From contig JADDKJ010000006.1 of NCBI GenBank assembly GCA_033717875.1, positions 34,619-98,618 of the forward strand: DNA of 64,000 bases, in the 5' to 3' direction. Below are positions 49,853-59,959 of the stretch, one piece after another. Position numbers and translations under genes: made by a program. The stretch is from SBBG01 sp033717875. GTDB lineage: Bacteria > Pseudomonadota > Gammaproteobacteria > Ga0077554 > Ga007554. Positions within the stretch are counted from its first letter, which is position 1. The number at the start of each line of letters is the position of its first letter. The notes beneath the pieces were generated by a model, which did not search any database, was not told the origin of the DNA, and was given only the letters and a program-made list of their open reading frames with translations.

Positions 49853-49978
49853 CGGTTACACCGCGGAGAACGCCGAGGACGCAAGGAAAATCAACGTGAT
49901 GAAGGGGTGTCTCCAGCCAGCCACAAGCAGGTCTCCATCTTGTTGCAAAGCTCCGCGTTCCTTGCGCGCTCTGTGGTT
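49853..49978. repeat. Possible degenerate inverted repeat between murI and hrpB
   Basis: The segments ACACCGCGGAGAACGCCGAG (about 49857) and, in complement, ACCACAGAGCGCGC (about 49965-49977) are imperfect inverted repeats that both run on into a shared CGCAAGG. This resembles the widespread 'CCACAGAG...' intergenic repeat of proteobacteria. It is weak and has no coding content. Confidence 0.35.
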
Positions 49979-50003
49979 CAATCGCTTTTCATCGAGGCAT
50001 TTT

Positions 50004-50810
50004 TTACCACTTCACCACACGCACATTATAGAGCGTCCGTCCCAGAAATCGTTCGCCAATAGCCTGAAAGCGCAGCGGCACATCGGTGACATGGAAGTGA
50101 TATTCAGGCGCTGAACGCTGCGGGTTGGCGAGGTTCATGCTTTCCAGCAGGGTGGCGGCTTGTTCGGCCATGCTTTCGGCGGAATCCACCAGGCGGACGT
50201 GCGCGCCGGTGACTTCCTGCAGCAAGGGTTTTAGCAGGGGGTAGTGGGTGCAGCCCAGCACCATGGTGTCGATCTGTTGCGCCAGCAGCGGTTTGAGGTA
50301 TTCCTGCGCGGTGAGGCGGGTGACCTGGTGGTCGAGCCAGCCTTCTTCCACCAGCGGCACGAACAGTGGACAGGCTTGCGAAAATACCCGCACGTCCGCG
50401 GCATGCTGATGGATGGCGCGGGTGTAGGCATTGCTGTTGATGGTGGTGGGTGTGCCGATCACGCCGACGTGCTTGTGTTGCGTGGCGGCGATGGCGCCCA
50501 GCGCGCCGGCGTCGATGACATCCAGCACCGGCACGGGCGACAGATCGCGCACCACCTGCGAGGCCACGGCGGCCATGGTGTTGCAGGCGATGATCAGCAG
50601 TTTGACCTGGCGCTGAAGCAGGAACTCGGTGATCTGGGTCGTGAAATGGCTGATCGTCTCGACCGATTTCACGCCATAGGGCACACGCGCCGTGTCGCCG
50701 AAATAGATGATGTTCTCGAACGGCAGGCGCTCCATCAAGGCGCGCACCACGGTCAGGCCGCCGACGCCGGAGTCGAATACGCCGATGGGGTTGTCAGGAT
50801 TGGATTGCAT
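50004..50810 (-). CDS. murI: Glutamate racemase
   Basis: It makes D-glutamate for peptidoglycan without a cofactor. The 268-residue protein has the start PIGVFDSGVGGLTV and the two catalytic cysteines in LIIACNTMAA and VLGCTHYPLL. Length is normal. With alr at 473, the window holds both amino-acid racemases of wall synthesis. Confidence 0.96.
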   Translation of the reverse strand: MQSNPDNPIGVFDSGVGGLTVVRALMERLPFENIIYFGDTARVPYGVKSVETISHFTTQITEFLLQRQVKLLIIACNTMAAVASQVVRDLSPVPVLDVIDAGALGAIAATQHKHVGVIGTPTTINSNAYTRAIHQHAADVRVFSQACPLFVPLVEEGWLDHQVTRLTAQEYLKPLLAQQIDTMVLGCTHYPLLKPLLQEVTGAHVRLVDSAESMAEQAATLLESMNLANPQRSAPEYHFHVTDVPLRFQAIGERFLGRTLYNVRVVKW

Positions 50811-50866
50811 GGAATGAAATGAGGCGATTGGATTGGAGGCTATTTACGATTATACACAAATCAATG

Positions 50867-50917
50867 CCCCATCTTTGACTTCAAAAATTCCTCTGCGCGC
50901 CGATAAAGAAGATGGGG
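50867..50917. other. Long-loop inverted repeat upstream of the YiiX-like gene
   Basis: CCCCATCTT (50867-50875) and AAGATGGGG (50909-50917) flank a 33-bp loop in the 161-bp divergent gap between murI and the YiiX-like gene. It may be a regulatory site. No strong promoter was fixed. Confidence 0.35.
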
Positions 50918-50971
50918 AAACGGGATTGTCTAACAGTAGGTAGACCCCATATCCATGGTTGAGGCTCACGG

Positions 50972-51919
50972 ATGAAAAACAACGACGAGGTGAGCATGGC
51001 AGGTTGGGTGCATAAGAAGTTTACCCAATGGCTCGCGCAGGAGGCGCAAGTCAGAGGCCGGGTGCAATGCGATTTCGATCGTTTGCGCGATACGATCCGG
51101 CCAGCCGATGTATTGCTGGTGGAAGGACATACCCGTCTCAGCCAGTTCATCAAGAATATCACCCAGAGTCAGTGGACTCACTCCGCGCTCTATGTCGGAC
51201 ATCTGCATGAGATCGCGGATGATCACGTCCGGCGGCGTATCCAGCACGCTTACCGTGGCGATCCTCGTGAGCCGCTGCTGATCGAAGGCTTAATCGGCGA
51301 AGGCATCATCGCCGTTCCCTTGAGAAAATACCGCGATGCCACCCTGCGCCTGTGTCAGCCGCGCGGCTTGTCCGGGGAAGATGCCACGAAGATCGTTTCT
51401 TTCGCCGCGCATCACTTGGGTATCGGCTATGACACGCGGCAGTTGTTCGATCTGGCACGGCTCGTTTCACCTTATGGCGTATTGCCGCGGCGCTGGCGAT
51501 CCACACTGTTCGATGGCACGGCGGGCATCGCCGATCGCACGATTTGTTCCACGCTGATCGCGGCGGCTTTCCAGTCGGTGAATTTTCCGGTGTTGCCGGT
51601 GATGAATCGTAATGGGGACGGCGAAATGCGTTTGTATCAACGCAACCCCCGCTTGTGCTTGCCGCGCGACTTTGATTATTCTCCCTATTTCGACAGCATC
51701 AAATTTCCCCCTCTGGCGCTGGATGACGTAGGGGTATACCGCGATCTTCCCTGGGACGGCAGTGGTGTGGTGTGCAATGGTGAAGATGATTGCCCGCCCG
51801 CAACGCTCCCGGAGAGCGCCAAGCCGGAAGAAGGGGCCGCGCGGCATGAGGCGCGCGGGCGTAGCCGCGGCCGGCGCACAGGGAAACATCGGGTGATATT
51901 GGGAGCGAGCAAGACATGA
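50972..51919 (+). CDS. YiiX/YebB-like papain-fold hydrolase (lipo-like family)
   Basis: The 315-residue protein matches the circularly permuted NlpC/P60 (YiiX) group. The histidine is in SQFIKNITQSQWTHSALYVG, preceded by the conserved RPADVLLVEG, and the cysteine is in RTICSTLIAAAF. The family is linked to lipid or amide hydrolysis in bacteria. The C-terminal 60 residues are charged and low in complexity. Its stop overlaps fadE (ATGA), so it is probably coupled to the fatty-acid genes and might release fatty acids. No signal peptide is seen. Confidence 0.8.
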   Translation: MKNNDEVSMAGWVHKKFTQWLAQEAQVRGRVQCDFDRLRDTIRPADVLLVEGHTRLSQFIKNITQSQWTHSALYVGHLHEIADDHVRRRIQHAYRGDPREPLLIEGLIGEGIIAVPLRKYRDATLRLCQPRGLSGEDATKIVSFAAHHLGIGYDTRQLFDLARLVSPYGVLPRRWRSTLFDGTAGIADRTICSTLIAAAFQSVNFPVLPVMNRNGDGEMRLYQRNPRLCLPRDFDYSPYFDSIKFPPLALDDVGVYRDLPWDGSGVVCNGEDDCPPATLPESAKPEEGAARHEARGRSRGRRTGKHRVILGASKT

Positions 51920-54261
51920 TGTCCTTTTTTGTGATAGCCATCCTCCTGGCCGCGCTGGTCGCGCTGTTTGTATTCCCTCCGCTGCGGCGGCCCTTGATCA
52001 GCAACCGGCTGTTACCGTGGTTCCGCGCCGCGCTGCCCACCATGTCGCAAACCGAGCGCGACGCCTTGGAGGCGGGCACGGTATGGTGGGAAGGCGAGCT
52101 GTTCAGCGGCCGCCCCGATTGGAACAAATTACTGGCGATACCCGCGCCCAAGCTCAGCGCCGAGGAGCGGGCCTTTCTCGATGGTCCGGTCGAAGAGCTG
52201 TGCCGCATGCTTGACGACTGGCGGATCACCGAAGAGCTGCACGACCTGCCGCCGCATGTCTGGCAGTTCATCAGGGACCAGCGCTTTTTCGGCATGATCA
52301 TTCCGAAAAAATACGGCGGGCTGGAATTTTCCGCGCTGGCTCATTCCGAAGTGGTGATGAAGATTTCCAGCCGCAGCGTGACGGCGGGCGTGACGGTGAT
52401 GGTGCCCAATTCCCTCGGGCCGGCGGAGCTGTTGCTCAGTTATGGTACGGAAGAACAGAAGAATTACTACCTGCCACGTCTGGCGCGAGGCGAGGAAGTG
52501 CCGTGTTTCGCGCTCACGGGTCCCGAGGCGGGTTCCGACGCCAGCTCGATCCCGGACAAGGGCGTGGTGTGCCGGGGGCAATTCGAAGGCGAGGAAATCG
52601 TTGGCATACGCCTCAACTGGGACAAGCGCTACATCACGCTTGGGCCGGTTGCCACCGTGCTGGGGCTGGCCTTCAAGCTCTATGATCCCGACGGCCTGCT
52701 CGGCGACAAAAAGGAACTCGGCATTACCGCCGCGCTGATTCCCACCACTACACCGGGCGTGACCATCGGCAATCGCCATTTCCCGCTCAGCATTCCCTTT
52801 CAGAACGGCCCGAACAGCGGCAAGGATGTGTTCATCCCGCTGGATTGGCTCATCGGCGGCGTGGCCGGTGCGGGACAGGGCTGGCGCATGCTCATGGAAT
52901 GCCTGGCGGCGGGACGTTCGATCTCGCTGCCGGCGCAGAGCGTGGGTGCGGGCAAGCTGGCGTGCCGCGCCACCGGCGCCTACGCGCGCATCCGCAAGCA
53001 GTTCAAGATGCCGATCGGCCGTTTCGAAGGCGTGGAAGAAGTGCTGGCGCGTATCGCCGGTTACACCTACATGATGGACGCCGCGCGTGTCATGACGGCG
53101 GGCGCGGTGGATCTCGGCGAGCGGCCTTCGGTGGCTTCGGCGATCGTCAAATACAATCTCACCGAACGCATGCGCAAGGTAATCAACGATGCGATGGATG
53201 TGCAAGGCGGCAGCGGCATCTGCCTTGGGCCGCGCAACTTGCTGGGGCGCGTCTATCAGTCCATTCCCATCGGCATCACGGTGGAGGGCGCGAACATCCT
53301 GACGCGCAGCCTGATCATCTTCGGCCAGGGCGCGGTGCGCTGCCATCCTTATGTGTTGAAAGAAATGCGGGCGGCGGCCGAACGCGACGCGCAACGCGCC
53401 TCGGTGCTGTTCGATCAGGCATTCTTCGGCCATATCGGTTTTACCGTGGGCAACGCCGTGCGCGCCTTGTTGCACGGCGTGAGCGGGGCGCGCCTGGCGC
53501 GGGCACCGTCGCAGGCGGGCGCGGAGCAGGGTTACTACCGGCAGTTGACGCGCATGAGCGCCGCATTCGCCCTGGCGGCCGATGCTTCCATGCTGGTGCT
53601 GGGCGGTTCGCTCAAGCGCAAGGAAAAACTTTCCGGGCGGCTGGCCGACGTTCTGAGCCAGTTGTACCTCTGCTCCGCCGCGCTCAAGCGCTTCGCCGAC
53701 CAGGGCCGGCCCGAGGCCGATCTGCCGCTGCTGCGCTGGTCGTGCGACGATGCGCTGCATCAGGCACAAGAAGCGCTGGACGGGTTGTTGCGCAATTTCC
53801 CCAATCGCTTTGCCGCCGCCGTGTTGCGCGTGCTGGTATTTCCTTTCGGCAAATCGTATGCTGCTCCCGGTGACATGCTGGGGCACAAGGCCGCCAGCGT
53901 GCTGCTGGAGCCCTCCAGCAGCCGTGACCGGCTGACCGCCGGTGTCTATGCCCCAGCCGATCTGGCCGAGCCGCTGGGGAGGTTGGACGATGCGCTGAAA
54001 AAGGTCATCGCCGCCGAGGCGGTGGAGAAAAAGCTGCGCGCGGCGTTGAACGCCGGAACATCCAACGGCGGTGACGAAGCGCTGCTGCGCGAGGGTGTCA
54101 TGCGTGGCGTGATTGGCGAAGACGAGGCGCGCATCGTGCAAGACGCCATCGAGGCGCGCAAGGGCGTCATCAAGGTCGATGACTTCGCCCCCGATTATTG
54201 GAGAAAGGAGAAAGTGGAGTGGCAGCAGGAACACAAAGCGGCGGCAAGACGGTCTATATAG
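51916..54261 (+). CDS. fadE: Acyl-CoA dehydrogenase FadE
   Basis: This FAD enzyme of beta-oxidation oxidises acyl-CoA to enoyl-CoA. The 781-residue protein has an N-terminal hydrophobic segment (FFVIAILLAALVALFVFPPL), the acyl-CoA dehydrogenase core (PCFALTGPEAGSDASS, VQGGSGICLGPRN) and the C-terminal DUF1974 extension. This is the membrane-associated FadE type. It overlaps the genes on both sides. Confidence 0.94.
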   Translation: MMSFFVIAILLAALVALFVFPPLRRPLISNRLLPWFRAALPTMSQTERDALEAGTVWWEGELFSGRPDWNKLLAIPAPKLSAEERAFLDGPVEELCRMLDDWRITEELHDLPPHVWQFIRDQRFFGMIIPKKYGGLEFSALAHSEVVMKISSRSVTAGVTVMVPNSLGPAELLLSYGTEEQKNYYLPRLARGEEVPCFALTGPEAGSDASSIPDKGVVCRGQFEGEEIVGIRLNWDKRYITLGPVATVLGLAFKLYDPDGLLGDKKELGITAALIPTTTPGVTIGNRHFPLSIPFQNGPNSGKDVFIPLDWLIGGVAGAGQGWRMLMECLAAGRSISLPAQSVGAGKLACRATGAYARIRKQFKMPIGRFEGVEEVLARIAGYTYMMDAARVMTAGAVDLGERPSVASAIVKYNLTERMRKVINDAMDVQGGSGICLGPRNLLGRVYQSIPIGITVEGANILTRSLIIFGQGAVRCHPYVLKEMRAAAERDAQRASVLFDQAFFGHIGFTVGNAVRALLHGVSGARLARAPSQAGAEQGYYRQLTRMSAAFALAADASMLVLGGSLKRKEKLSGRLADVLSQLYLCSAALKRFADQGRPEADLPLLRWSCDDALHQAQEALDGLLRNFPNRFAAAVLRVLVFPFGKSYAAPGDMLGHKAASVLLEPSSSRDRLTAGVYAPADLAEPLGRLDDALKKVIAAEAVEKKLRAALNAGTSNGGDEALLREGVMRGVIGEDEARIVQDAIEARKGVIKVDDFAPDYWRKEKVEWQQEHKAAARRSI

Positions 54262-55526
54262 TCGACGGCAGCCGCACGCCGTTTCTCAAGGCGAAGGGCA
54301 AGCCGGGGCCGTTCCTTGCCGGTGATCTCGCCGTGGCGGCGGGGCGCGCGCTGCTGGCGCGCCAGCCGTTCGAGCCCGGTGAACTGGATGAAGTGGTGCT
54401 GGGCTGTGTGATGCCGGGGCCGGACGAGGCCAATATCGGCCGCGTCGTCGCGTTGCGCCTGGGTTGCGGCAAGAGCGTGCCGGCCTGGACGGTGCAGCGC
54501 AATTGCGCTTCCGGCATGCAGGCGCTGGACTGCGCATTTCACGACATCGCCGCGGGCCGCGCCAATCTGGTGCTGGCGGGCGGCGTGGAGTCGATGAGCC
54601 ATGCGCCGGTGCTGCTCAACGATGACATGGTGGGCTGGCTGGGTGAGTGGAACGCGGCGAAGAAGGTTGGCGCGCGCCTGAATGCGCTCGGCAAGCTTCG
54701 CCCGAAATATCTGACCCCGATCATCGGCCTGCTGCGCGGTCTCACCGATCCCGTCGTTGGCCTGTCGATGGGACAGACCGCCGAAAATCTCGCCTACCGT
54801 TTCAGCATCAGCCGCGAACAGATGGATGGTTTCGCGCTGGAAAGCCATCGCCGCCTGGCCAAGGCGCAGGATGACGGGTTGCTGAGCGAGATCGAGACGG
54901 TCTATGACGCTCAAGGCAATTTTTACGATCAGGACGACGGTCTGCGCCGCGATGGCGACATGGCCAAGCTCGCCAAGCTCAAGCCGGTGTTCGACCGCCC
55001 CTTCGGCAACGTCACGGCCGGCAACAGCGCGCAGGTCACCGACGGCGCGGCGCTGCTGATTCTGGCGAGCAAGGAAGCAGTGGACAAATATCGATTGCCG
55101 GTACTGGGCCGCATCATTGACAGCCAGTGGGCCGGCCTTGCGCCGGAGCAGATGGGGCTGGGGCCGGTGCACGCCATGACGCCGATCATGCGGCGGCAGG
55201 GTTTGAAGGTGGATGGCATCGACTACTGGGAGATCAACGAAGCCTTCGCCGCGCAAGTGCTGGCTTGCCTGGCGGCATGGAAAGATGCCGGCTATTGCCG
55301 CGACGAGCTGGGCCTGGATGCGCCGGTGGGCGAGATCGATCACGCGCGGCTCAATGTCGATGGTGGCGGTGTGAGTCTCGGCCATCCGGTCGGCGCGAGC
55401 GGCGCGCGCATCGTGTTGCACCTGTTGCAGGTGCTCAAACGCAACGGCGCGCGGCGCGGCATGGCCAGTCTGTGCATCGGCGGCGGCCAGGGTGGCGCGA
55501 TGTTGGTGGAAAGCGGAAAGGAATGA
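54219..55526 (+). CDS. Acetyl-CoA acyltransferase (thiolase, FadI-like)
   Basis: The last step of beta-oxidation: thiolytic cleavage of 3-ketoacyl-CoA. The protein has about 435 residues. The nucleophilic cysteine is in RNCASGMQAL, the histidine in GGGVSLGHPVGASGAR and the second cysteine in SLCIGGGQGG, with NEAFAAQ in place. GTG 54219 with GGAG upstream is the likely start, overlapping fadE by 43 bp. It is coupled to the next gene by ATGA. Confidence 0.93.
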   Translation: MAAGTQSGGKTVYIVDGSRTPFLKAKGKPGPFLAGDLAVAAGRALLARQPFEPGELDEVVLGCVMPGPDEANIGRVVALRLGCGKSVPAWTVQRNCASGMQALDCAFHDIAAGRANLVLAGGVESMSHAPVLLNDDMVGWLGEWNAAKKVGARLNALGKLRPKYLTPIIGLLRGLTDPVVGLSMGQTAENLAYRFSISREQMDGFALESHRRLAKAQDDGLLSEIETVYDAQGNFYDQDDGLRRDGDMAKLAKLKPVFDRPFGNVTAGNSAQVTDGAALLILASKEAVDKYRLPVLGRIIDSQWAGLAPEQMGLGPVHAMTPIMRRQGLKVDGIDYWEINEAFAAQVLACLAAWKDAGYCRDELGLDAPVGEIDHARLNVDGGGVSLGHPVGASGARIVLHLLQVLKRNGARRGMASLCIGGGQGGAMLVESGKE

Positions 55527-57559
55527 CGACGATGACGGATGTTTACAAACACTGGCGCATCGAGCGTGACAACGACAGCATCTTCTGGCTGTATATCGAC
55601 AAGGCCGATGGCGGCGCCAACGTCCTCTCCGGCGCGGTGCTGGACGAGTTGAATGCGATTCTCGACGCGCTCGTCGCGGACAACCCGCGCGGCGTCGTCT
55701 TTCTGTCCGGCAAGGCGAACGGTTTCATCGCCGGGGCCGATGTCAATGAATTCGTTCCTCTCAAGGAGCCCGCCGATGCCCTGGCGCTGATCCAGCGCGG
55801 CCAGCGCGCCTGCGACAAGATCGCCGCGCTGAAATGTCCGACGGTGGCGCTGATTCACGGTTTCTGTCTGGGCGGGGGCATGGAGCTGGCGCTGGCCTGC
55901 CGCTATCGTATCGCCGACGACGATGCGCGCACCCGGTTGGGCCTGCCAGAGATCAAGCTCGGCATTCATCCCGGCTTCGGCGGCACGGTGCGCCTGCCAC
56001 CGCTGGTCGGCGCGCCGGCGGCGATGGATCTGATGCTCACCGGCCGCACTGTCGATACCCGCGCGGCGAAGAAGATGGGTCTGATCGATTACGCCGTGCC
56101 GACACGCCATTGGAAGCGCGCCGCGCGCGAAGTGGTGATGAATCCGCCCGCGCCGCACCGTCCCAAGGGTTGGCTCAAGTGGACCAACAACAGCCTGGCG
56201 CGGCCGCTGCTGGCGCGCACCATGCGGGCGAAGGTGGCGGAGAAGGCCCCCATCGAGCATTATCCCGCGCCTCATGCGCTGATCGATCTGTGGCAAAAAT
56301 ACGCCGATGACCCGGTGAGGATGATGCAGGAAGAGGCGGCCTCCGTCTCGCGTTTCGTGCTGGGCGGTACCGCGCGCAATCTGGTGCGGGTGTTCTTCCT
56401 TCAGGAACGGCTCAAGTCGCTGGGTAAGAAGGACTTGATCGCGCCGCGCCATGTGCATGTCATCGGTGGCGGCGTGATGGGCGGCGATATCGCGATCTGG
56501 TGTGCGCTGCAAGGCATGCGCGTCACCGTGCAGGACCGCAAGCACGAAACACTGGCGAAGGTCATGAAGCGTGCCCATGCGCTTTACAAAAAGCGCCTCA
56601 AGCAACCGCGTTTGATCCAGGCTGCGCTGGATCGCCTGATGCCCGATGACAAGGGCGTGGGCGTGAGCCGCGCCGATGTGGTGATCGAAGCGATCTTCGA
56701 GGATATTCTTGCCAAGCAAAACCTCTACCGCGACATCGAGCCGAAACTCAAACCCGGCGCGCTGCTTGCCACCAACACCTCCAGCATCCCGCTGGAATTG
56801 CTGGCCGAGGCGCTGACAAAGCCGGAGCGTCTGGTGGGGTTGCATTTCTTCAACCCCGTGGCGCAGATGCAACTGGTGGAGATCGTCAGCGGCAAACTCA
56901 CCGATCCCGAGGTCGCACGCCAGGCCGCCTCTTTCGCGCGCCACATCGACCGCCTGCCGCTGCCGGTGAAGAGTTCGCCGGGCTTCCTCGTCAACCGCGT
57001 GCTGATGCCTTATCTGCTGGAAGCTGTGACGCTGGAATGGGAGGGCGTGCCGGCCTCGGTCATCGACAAGGCCGCGACCGACTTCGGCATGCCGATGGGG
57101 CCGATCCGCCTCGCCGATACCGTGGGACTCGACATCTGCCTGTCAGTGGCGGATATTCTGGCGCAGCGGCTCAATGTCGACGTTCCGCCCCGCTTGCGCG
57201 AACTGGTCAGCGCCGGGCGACTCGGCGTGAAGAGCGGGCAGGGCTTCTACACCTATCACGGCGACAAGCCGCAGATGCCGCGCGTCAAGCCGGGTTACGT
57301 CCCGCCGCCGGATATCACCGAACGCCTGATCCTGCGTTTTCTCAATGAAGCGGCGGCCTGCCTGCGCGAAGGCGTGGTGGCCGATGCCGACCTGCTCGAC
57401 GCAGGCGTGATCTTCGGCACCGGCTTCGCGCCATTCCGCGGCGGGCCGGTCCACTACGTCCAGGAATCCGGGGTCGAGGTTCAGCGCAGGAAACTCGGCG
57501 AGCTGGAAGAGCACTACGGCAAGCGCTTCGTCGCCGACGCGGAGTGGGCGGAGCTATGA
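55523..57559 (+). CDS. FadB/FadJ-like fused enoyl-CoA hydratase / 3-hydroxyacyl-CoA dehydrogenase
   Basis: The 678-residue fusion has an N-terminal crotonase domain (oxyanion segments FIAGADVNEF and HGFCLGGGMELALA, catalytic glutamate in LGLPEIKLGI) and a Rossmann dehydrogenase domain from about 310 (VIGGGVMGGDIA, HFFNPVAQMQLVEI, SSPGFLVNR). Two 3-hydroxyacyl dehydrogenase C-terminal repeats follow. It forms a beta-oxidation complex with the upstream thiolase. ATG 55523 overlaps the thiolase stop; ATG 55532 is an alternative. Confidence 0.93.
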   Translation: MTTMTDVYKHWRIERDNDSIFWLYIDKADGGANVLSGAVLDELNAILDALVADNPRGVVFLSGKANGFIAGADVNEFVPLKEPADALALIQRGQRACDKIAALKCPTVALIHGFCLGGGMELALACRYRIADDDARTRLGLPEIKLGIHPGFGGTVRLPPLVGAPAAMDLMLTGRTVDTRAAKKMGLIDYAVPTRHWKRAAREVVMNPPAPHRPKGWLKWTNNSLARPLLARTMRAKVAEKAPIEHYPAPHALIDLWQKYADDPVRMMQEEAASVSRFVLGGTARNLVRVFFLQERLKSLGKKDLIAPRHVHVIGGGVMGGDIAIWCALQGMRVTVQDRKHETLAKVMKRAHALYKKRLKQPRLIQAALDRLMPDDKGVGVSRADVVIEAIFEDILAKQNLYRDIEPKLKPGALLATNTSSIPLELLAEALTKPERLVGLHFFNPVAQMQLVEIVSGKLTDPEVARQAASFARHIDRLPLPVKSSPGFLVNRVLMPYLLEAVTLEWEGVPASVIDKAATDFGMPMGPIRLADTVGLDICLSVADILAQRLNVDVPPRLRELVSAGRLGVKSGQGFYTYHGDKPQMPRVKPGYVPPPDITERLILRFLNEAAACLREGVVADADLLDAGVIFGTGFAPFRGGPVHYVQESGVEVQRRKLGELEEHYGKRFVADAEWAEL

Positions 57560-57580
57560 ACGGCAAATAGAAAATCTAAT

Positions 57581-59383
57581 ATGACAACCAACACATCCGA
57601 CATCATCCCCTTCGAAACCATCCACACGCTGCATGGCCTGTTCCGCGAGCGTGTGCGGCGCACGCCCGATGCTGTCGCCTACCGCTACTTCGACGAGCAG
57701 ACCGGGCAATGGCAAGACACCACCTGGGCGCAGATGGCGGCGCACGTCGCCCGCTGGCAGCGCGCGCTGCAAGGCGAAGATCTGCAACCCGGCGAGCGCG
57801 TCGCGGTGCTGCTGCGCAACTGCCGTGAATGGGTGATGTATGAACAGGCCGCGCTGGGGCTGGGATTAGTGGTGGTGCCGCTTTATCCCAACGACCGTCC
57901 CGAGAACATCACCTATATCCTTCAGGACTCCGGCGCCTGGGTGCTGCTCATCGAGGGCGAGGAGCATTGGCAGGGGTTGGCGCAAGTGCGCGATCAGCTC
58001 TACGGCCTGAAACGCATCGTCTCCCTGAAAACCGTCACCGATCCCGCCGAGCCGCGCCTGCGCTCCGCCGCCCAATGGCTGCCTGAATCGGGTGGCGAGT
58101 TGCAAACGCATGAGTGCAATCCTCATGATCTTGCCACCATCGTCTACACCTCCGGCACCACCGGCCGCCCCAAAGGCGTGATGCTCAGCCATCACAATAT
58201 CCTGTGGACGACCGACACCTGTCTGGTGAGCGTGCCCGTCTTTCGCGAGGATGTGTTTCTTTCGTTCCTGCCGTTGTGCCACACCTACGAACGCCTGGTA
58301 GGGTACTACTTGCCAATCATGGCAGGCGCGACGGTGGCCTATGCGCGCTCCATTCCCCAGTTGGCCGAAGATCTGCTCGCCGTGCGTCCCACCATCATCG
58401 TTTCGGTGCCGCGCATCTATGAAAGAATCCATGGCAAGATCGAAGCGCAGCTTGAAGAGAAACCGGCTTTTGCGCGCAAGCTGTTCAGGCTTGCCATCGA
58501 GACCGGGTGGGCGCGCTTTCTGCACGCGCAGGGCCGCGGCCCGTGGCGGGCTTCCTTCCTGCTGTGGCCGCTGCTCGACAAGTTGGTGGCGAGCAAGGTC
58601 ATGGCGAAAATGGGCGGCCGGCTGCGCGTCGCCATGTGCGGCGGCGCGCCCCTGTCGCTGCCGGTCGCCAAGATGTTCATCGGGCTGGGCCTCAACTTGT
58701 TGCAAGGCTATGGCCTCACCGAAGCCAGTCCCACCATCAGTACCAACAAAGAACATGACAACGATCCCGCCAGTATCGGTCCGCCGTTACGCGGTGTGGA
58801 AGTGCGCATCGGCGAAGACGGTGAGCTGCTGGCCAAGGCCCCGAACGTCATGCTGGGCTACTGGAAAAACCCCGAAGCCACCGCCAAGACCATCGACGCC
58901 GACGGCTGGCTGCACACCGGCGACAAGGCGCGCATCGAAAATGGTCACCTTTACATCACCGGGCGTCTGAAGGAAATCATCGTCCTGGCCAACGGCGAGA
59001 AAGTGCCGCCGGCCGACATGGAGATGGCGATCATGCTCGATCCGCTGTTCGAGCAGGTGATGGTCATCGGCGAGGGCAAGCCCTATCTGAGCGCATTGGC
59101 GGTGCTGAGCCGCGAACGCTGGACGGCTCTGGCGGGCGAACTGGGACTGGACGCCGATGCGCCAGCCTCCTTGCAGGACAAGCGTGTGTTGAGCATGGCG
59201 CTGGAGAGGATCGGCGTGCAACTGCGCGGTTTCCATGCCTACGCCCAGGTGCGCCGCGTTGCCCTGCTGTTGGAGCCGTGGACAGTGGAGAACGAACTGC
59301 TCACTCCCACCCTCAAGATGCGCCGCAATCGCATCGTGGAGCGTCATCGCGCCGAGGTGGATAAGCTTTATGAAGGACATTGA
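57581..59383 (+). CDS. Long-chain acyl-CoA synthetase (AMP-forming)
   Basis: The 600-residue adenylate-forming ligase has motif A3 in IVYTSGTTGRPKGVM, LQGYGLTEASP for the acyl pocket and GWLHTGDKARIENGHLYITGRLKEII. It resembles FadD15-type long-chain ligases and would activate free fatty acids for the preceding beta-oxidation enzymes. It lies 22 bp after the FadB-like gene. Confidence 0.93.
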   Translation: MTTNTSDIIPFETIHTLHGLFRERVRRTPDAVAYRYFDEQTGQWQDTTWAQMAAHVARWQRALQGEDLQPGERVAVLLRNCREWVMYEQAALGLGLVVVPLYPNDRPENITYILQDSGAWVLLIEGEEHWQGLAQVRDQLYGLKRIVSLKTVTDPAEPRLRSAAQWLPESGGELQTHECNPHDLATIVYTSGTTGRPKGVMLSHHNILWTTDTCLVSVPVFREDVFLSFLPLCHTYERLVGYYLPIMAGATVAYARSIPQLAEDLLAVRPTIIVSVPRIYERIHGKIEAQLEEKPAFARKLFRLAIETGWARFLHAQGRGPWRASFLLWPLLDKLVASKVMAKMGGRLRVAMCGGAPLSLPVAKMFIGLGLNLLQGYGLTEASPTISTNKEHDNDPASIGPPLRGVEVRIGEDGELLAKAPNVMLGYWKNPEATAKTIDADGWLHTGDKARIENGHLYITGRLKEIIVLANGEKVPPADMEMAIMLDPLFEQVMVIGEGKPYLSALAVLSRERWTALAGELGLDADAPASLQDKRVLSMALERIGVQLRGFHAYAQVRRVALLLEPWTVENELLTPTLKMRRNRIVERHRAEVDKLYEGH

Positions 59384-59415
59384 TTACCCTAAAAACCGAG
59401 GCTTTTAGTATCCCG

Positions 59416-59817
59416 ATGGAAACCGAACACATCACCCTTCCCGAAAATCGCCAGCCCACCCTGCGCCTCGTCGCCATGCCCACCGATGTCAACGCCGCGG
59501 GCGATATCTTCGGCGGCTGGATCATCTCGCAGATCGATATCGCCGGCAGCATTGAAGCCCACCGCCGCGCCCAGGGCCGCGTCGTCACCGTCGCGGTGAA
59601 TTCGGTGCAGTTCCATCAGCCGGTGTTCGTCGGAGATATTCTCAGTTTATACGCCGAAGTCATCAAGGTAGGACGCACCTCCCTCACCGTCGACGTCGCC
59701 GTGTTCGCCGAACGCGCCCGGCACAACGGATCGCACGTCATCAAGGTCACGCAGGCCACGTTGACCTACGTCGCCATCGGCGAAGACCGCAAGCCGCGCG
59801 CGGTTCCTGAGGAATAG
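59416..59817 (+). CDS. Acyl-CoA thioesterase, hotdog fold (YciA-like)
   Basis: The 133-residue protein has the YciA-like signature: TLRLVAMPTDVNAAGDIFGGW with the catalytic Asp region, then VTVAVNSVQFHQPVFVGDIL. It hydrolyses acyl-CoA, possibly to balance the CoA pool. ATG 59416 is preferred, though a recognisable ribosome-binding site is lacking. It is the last gene of the fatty-acid run. Confidence 0.88.
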   Translation: METEHITLPENRQPTLRLVAMPTDVNAAGDIFGGWIISQIDIAGSIEAHRRAQGRVVTVAVNSVQFHQPVFVGDILSLYAEVIKVGRTSLTVDVAVFAERARHNGSHVIKVTQATLTYVAIGEDRKPRAVPEE

Positions 59818-59959
59818 AGAAAATCAGCACCAAATCGGTTTTCCGCAGTCCAGTCCTTTCCGTTTCCCTCCCAAAAAGATAAAATTATCACTTGGCCTTC
59901 AAGACAGCCGCCAAAAACGGCCCTTTCCCCAAACTTTTTGAGCCCGCAGGATATCCAGC

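Noticed and set aside
52129..54234. Minus-strand open frame of 701 codons opposite fadE
   Set aside because: Antisense shadow caused by third-position GC bias; FadE motifs are unambiguous on the plus strand.
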